Positions 61,209 to 64,000 of a stretch of DNA of 64,000 nucleotides are shown one piece after another. Both the position numbers and the translations under genes were made by a program. Source of the DNA: JAAYDI01 sp052034005 (lineage in GTDB: Bacteria > Planctomycetota > Planctomycetia > Pirellulales > Pirellulaceae); the NCBI GenBank assembly GCA_052034005.1, contig JBPOJB010000033.1, positions 1 to 64,000 of the forward strand, in the 5' to 3' direction. The notes under the pieces are model-generated. The model was not told the origin of the DNA, made no database searches, and saw nothing but the letters and a program-made list of their open reading frames with translations. Position 1 is the stretch's first letter. Each line of letters begins with the position of its first letter.

Positions 61209-64000
61209 ATGTTCAAAGCCAGGGATCTCATGATCACGCGTCGTCTCGCCAGGAAATCCGCGCTCGCGGTGGCGCTCGTCGCGTGTCTGACCACCGTGGT
61301 CTTCTCTGCCTGGTGGACGGGCGCGCCGGCCGCCTGCCCGATGCCAGACGCCCTGTTGGTGATGGACGACGCGGCCGGCGCCAAGACCGCACTGAACCGC
61401 ACCGTGGCCCTGGCCGGACTTGCTGGTGTAGTCCTCCTGGCAGCGCTGTCGGGTCTGGCTGTTGGAATGCTGTGCCGCAGTGATGCGGCCAGCTGTCCAC
61501 AGCGGGTGGAGCTGTGCGAAAGCGAAGAGCATTATCCCAGCATCCAGCGCGGAGCGGAGAAGCTGCTGCGGTGCTTCGTGGGCATCGGCGCACGCAGGGT
61601 GACGGCGCGAGCGTTGAAGGCCAACGAGGCCAAATTCCGCCACTTGGTCGAGAATGCACACGACATCGTCTATTCGATGACGTCGGAAGGCGTATTTCTC
61701 TATGTCTCGCCGTCGTGGACGCGCGTTCTCGGGCATCGGGTGGCGGACGTCGAGGGCCATTCGTTCGTGGAGTTCGTGCATCCCGACGATCTTCCGATCT
61801 GTTTCGCCCGTCTCGAGCAACTGATCGGAGCGCAGTTGCAGCAGGGGAGCGTGACATACCGCGTACGGCATCTGGACGGCTCGTGGCGCTGGCACACCAC
61901 GAACGCAAGCCCCACGGTGAACGATGCGGGTGTCGTCACCGGATTTGTCGGTCTGGCGCGGGACATCACCGAATTCAAGCGGATCGAGGAAGCGCTGAGA
62001 GAAAGCGAGGCGCAGCTGCGCGGCATTGCCGAATCAGCCCAAGATGCCATCATCATGATGGATCCGCAGGGAACGATTTCGTTCTGGAACCCCGCGGCGG
62101 AAAGGATCTTGGGCTATCGCGCGCAGGAAGCTGTCGGGCGGCATCTCCACCGACTACTGGCCCCGGAACGATTTCTCGCGCCATACCGTGCCGCATTTCC
62201 GCATTTCGCGAAAACCGGCTGCGGCGACGCTGTTGGCCAGACCGTCGCGTTGGCGGCCCGACACAAAGACGGCAGGGAGATTACGGTCGACTTGTCCCTC
62301 TCGGCGTTGTCGCTCCGCGGCGAATGGCACGCCGTCGGCATTCTTCGCGACACTACCGACCGCACGCGGATGGAGCAGGCGGTACGAGAAAGCGAGGAGA
62401 ACTTTCGCGCGTGCTTTGAATCCATCGGCGATATGGTGGTCGTGTGCACTTCCAGCGGTCAACTCCTCTATGGCAACGCGGCACTTCGCCAGAAGCTGGG
62501 CTATACGCTGGAAGAACTGTCAACTATGCGCGCTCTTGATCTCCACCCTGCCGACGTGCATCTGGAGGCAGCCGATCTGTTCCGCACGATGGTCCGAGGC
62601 GAGCAGGCAGCCTGTTCCTTACCTTGGATCACCAAGGGCGGCGCGCTGATTCCCGTAGAGACCCGAGCGTGGCCTGGCAAGTGGAACGGCCAGGACTGCT
62701 TCTTCGGCCTCGCCAAGGACCTAACCGCCCAGCAGGAGGCCCAGCAGCGCTTCGAGTGGCTGTTCCGCAGCAACCCAGCCTTACTGACGCTTGTCGCGCT
62801 GCCGGAGCGAACGTTCGTCGATGTGAATGACGCTTTTGTTTCCAGGACTGGCTACAGCCGCGACGAGCTCCTCGGAAAGGACAGCGCCGAGCTGGAGCTA
62901 TTCGCAAATCCGGAGCAGCAGGCAGCGCTGGCCGATGCGCTCCGGCAGACGGGACGGATCGGCCAAAGCGAAGTGCAAATCCGCTGCAAAGACGGGACTA
63001 TCGTGGACGGCCTGGTCTCGGCAGAACCCTTCAAGTATCAGGGACAAGACTACCTGTTGACCGTCATCGTTGATATCAGCCGGCGCAAGCGGGCAGAAGC
63101 GGCCTTGCGCGTGACCGAGGAGCGGTTCCGTCGCTTTGCAGAGGCCTCGACATGCGGATTTGGAATCGGACAGCTCAATGGCCAATTGATCTTCAGCAAT
63201 TCCGCGTTGGCGCGATTGGTCGATGCGGACGATGAACGCGGCCTGCTAGGCGAGCTCTGGTCCAGGTACTACGCGCCGGAGGATGCGCAGCGGCTGGACG
63301 ACGAGATCCTCCCCATCGTGCTGGAGAAAGGTCAATGGACAGGAGAAATGTCGCTACTCTCCTCCACAGGCCGCCGGGTGCCCACAGAGCAGAATATCTT
63401 TGTCATTCGTGACGAGCAGGGGAGTCCTCAATACATCGGTAACATCGTGACCGATATCAGCGATCGCAAGAAGGTGGAGCAGGCGCTACGAGAAAGCGAG
63501 GCCCGTTATCGGGAGACCATCGCCGGGGTCAACGACATCGTCTGGCGCTACGAAGTTGATGATCAGGGCCAATTTGTGAATAGCTTCGTCTCGCCGGTCG
63601 CGGACCGGCTATTGGGCGAGCCGGCCGGCACCATGGGCAACAGTTTCGACTTCTGGTTTTCCCGCGTGCTCCCGGAGGACTTGCCTGCCGTCCAGCAGAC
63701 GCTGGCTGGCGGATTATCCGTGCCGGGTGAACCCATGTCCGTGGAATACCGCGTGCTGAAGAGCGATGGCTCGATTCGGTGGGTCTATTCCCACGGTTCG
63801 GCGTATCGTCAGAGCGAGGGGCACGTCGTCGGGTTCGGTGTCACGTCGGATATTACCGATCGCAAGCGGTCCGAGGAACTGCAAGAGCAGTACGCCTGCG
63901 CGTTGGAGGGTCAGAAACGTGCCATGGAGGAGCTCTATCAGGCCAGCGAGAAAGCCAATATCGCCAAGAACGAGTTCCTGGCCAACATGAGCCACGAGAT
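61209..64000 (+). CDS. Multi-PAS hybrid-type sensor histidine kinase, 3' end outside window
   Basis: An open frame of 930 codons continuing past the right edge, starting ATG 61209. Two membrane segments are at about 20-38 and 70-95 (VALAGLAGVVLLAALSGLAV). Four to six PAS domains follow, with repeated linkers DITEFKRIEEALRESEAQLR, DTTDRTRMEQAVRESEENFR, DISRRKRAEAALRVTEERFR and DISDRKKVEQALRESEARYR. The window ends within the histidine-kinase H-box (KNEFLANMSHE). The gene closes the chemotaxis island and may sense a second input. Confidence 0.9.
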   Translation, partial: MFKARDLMITRRLARKSALAVALVACLTTVVFSAWWTGAPAACPMPDALLVMDDAAGAKTALNRTVALAGLAGVVLLAALSGLAVGMLCRSDAASCPQRVELCESEEHYPSIQRGAEKLLRCFVGIGARRVTARALKANEAKFRHLVENAHDIVYSMTSEGVFLYVSPSWTRVLGHRVADVEGHSFVEFVHPDDLPICFARLEQLIGAQLQQGSVTYRVRHLDGSWRWHTTNASPTVNDAGVVTGFVGLARDITEFKRIEEALRESEAQLRGIAESAQDAIIMMDPQGTISFWNPAAERILGYRAQEAVGRHLHRLLAPERFLAPYRAAFPHFAKTGCGDAVGQTVALAARHKDGREITVDLSLSALSLRGEWHAVGILRDTTDRTRMEQAVRESEENFRACFESIGDMVVVCTSSGQLLYGNAALRQKLGYTLEELSTMRALDLHPADVHLEAADLFRTMVRGEQAACSLPWITKGGALIPVETRAWPGKWNGQDCFFGLAKDLTAQQEAQQRFEWLFRSNPALLTLVALPERTFVDVNDAFVSRTGYSRDELLGKDSAELELFANPEQQAALADALRQTGRIGQSEVQIRCKDGTIVDGLVSAEPFKYQGQDYLLTVIVDISRRKRAEAALRVTEERFRRFAEASTCGFGIGQLNGQLIFSNSALARLVDADDERGLLGELWSRYYAPEDAQRLDDEILPIVLEKGQWTGEMSLLSSTGRRVPTEQNIFVIRDEQGSPQYIGNIVTDISDRKKVEQALRESEARYRETIAGVNDIVWRYEVDDQGQFVNSFVSPVADRLLGEPAGTMGNSFDFWFSRVLPEDLPAVQQTLAGGLSVPGEPMSVEYRVLKSDGSIRWVYSHGSAYRQSEGHVVGFGVTSDITDRKRSEELQEQYACALEGQKRAMEELYQASEKANIAKNEFLANMSHE

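Overview
The window looks like chromosomal DNA from a member of the phylum Planctomycetota (class not determinable by eye). The evidence is a GC-rich composition, many GTG starts, a short phenylalanyl-tRNA synthetase beta chain, and a membrane protein with the planctomycete-type N-terminus containing 'YHQWLGIPPEEQPADHYRLL'. Also typical are a GH172/DUF2961 protein, a bacterial-microcompartment (BMC) domain protein and several proteins of planctomycete-restricted type. No CRISPR array, rRNA or intact insertion sequence was seen. One tRNA gene (Val, anticodon GAC) is present.

Layout. 1-2.0 kb: edge of an accessory island, with a MerR-like DNA-binding protein, a 51-residue protein and a primase-polymerase running off the left edge, plus a winged-helix-like gene on the other strand with a probable frameshift. 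2.0-3.4 kb: a uroporphyrinogen-decarboxylase-like protein and tRNA-Val. 3.7-11.9 kb: the conserved translation cluster thrS-infC-rpmI-rplT-pheS-pheT, interrupted by an opposite-strand glycosyltransferase. 11.9-16.5 kb: an XRE-type regulator, a short family 2 glycosyltransferase, a RidA-like protein, a membrane protein with a degenerate GGDEF-like domain, and an exported thioredoxin-trypsin fusion. 16.8-26.3 kb: a tandem BMC-domain shell protein, metG, two hypothetical genes, nadA, a lone FliN-like protein, a trpG/pabA-type amidotransferase, moeA and lnt. 26.4-34.1 kb: two membrane proteins behind a clear promoter, gyrA, and the sugar-nucleotide genes gmd, an rmd-like reductase and ugd. 34.1-34.9 kb: cutA flanked by two arrays of the same short repeat. 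34.9-41.9 kb: a four-gene unit of a degenerate J-domain membrane protein, an exported protein, an FHA/Ig-like/pseudo-trypsin membrane protein and an Hsp70. 42.0-44.6 kb: a GH172-family exported protein and a rhomboid protease.

44.7-64.0 kb is a signalling and chemotaxis island. It holds an HD-GYP response regulator, a structured intergenic RNA candidate, a response regulator and a PAS histidine kinase whose reading frame carries an in-frame TAG. Then follow cheB, cheY, a truncated CheR, an MCP, cheW, a full CheR, a CheA with two Hpt-like domains, CheC, CheD, a second CheY-like protein, CheX and a multi-PAS kinase cut by the right edge. Two small mutually similar coiled-coil-like proteins are embedded around cheW. 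Apart from the FliN-like gene no flagellar structural gene is in the window, so the motor output of this system is not visible here.

Points most worth following up: the Hsp70/J-like/FHA/pseudo-protease unit; the thioredoxin-trypsin fusion; the orphan tandem BMC protein; the TAG-interrupted kinase; the three-stem structured region near 46 kb; the paralogous small chemotaxis-island proteins; and the repeat families around cutA and inside che genes.
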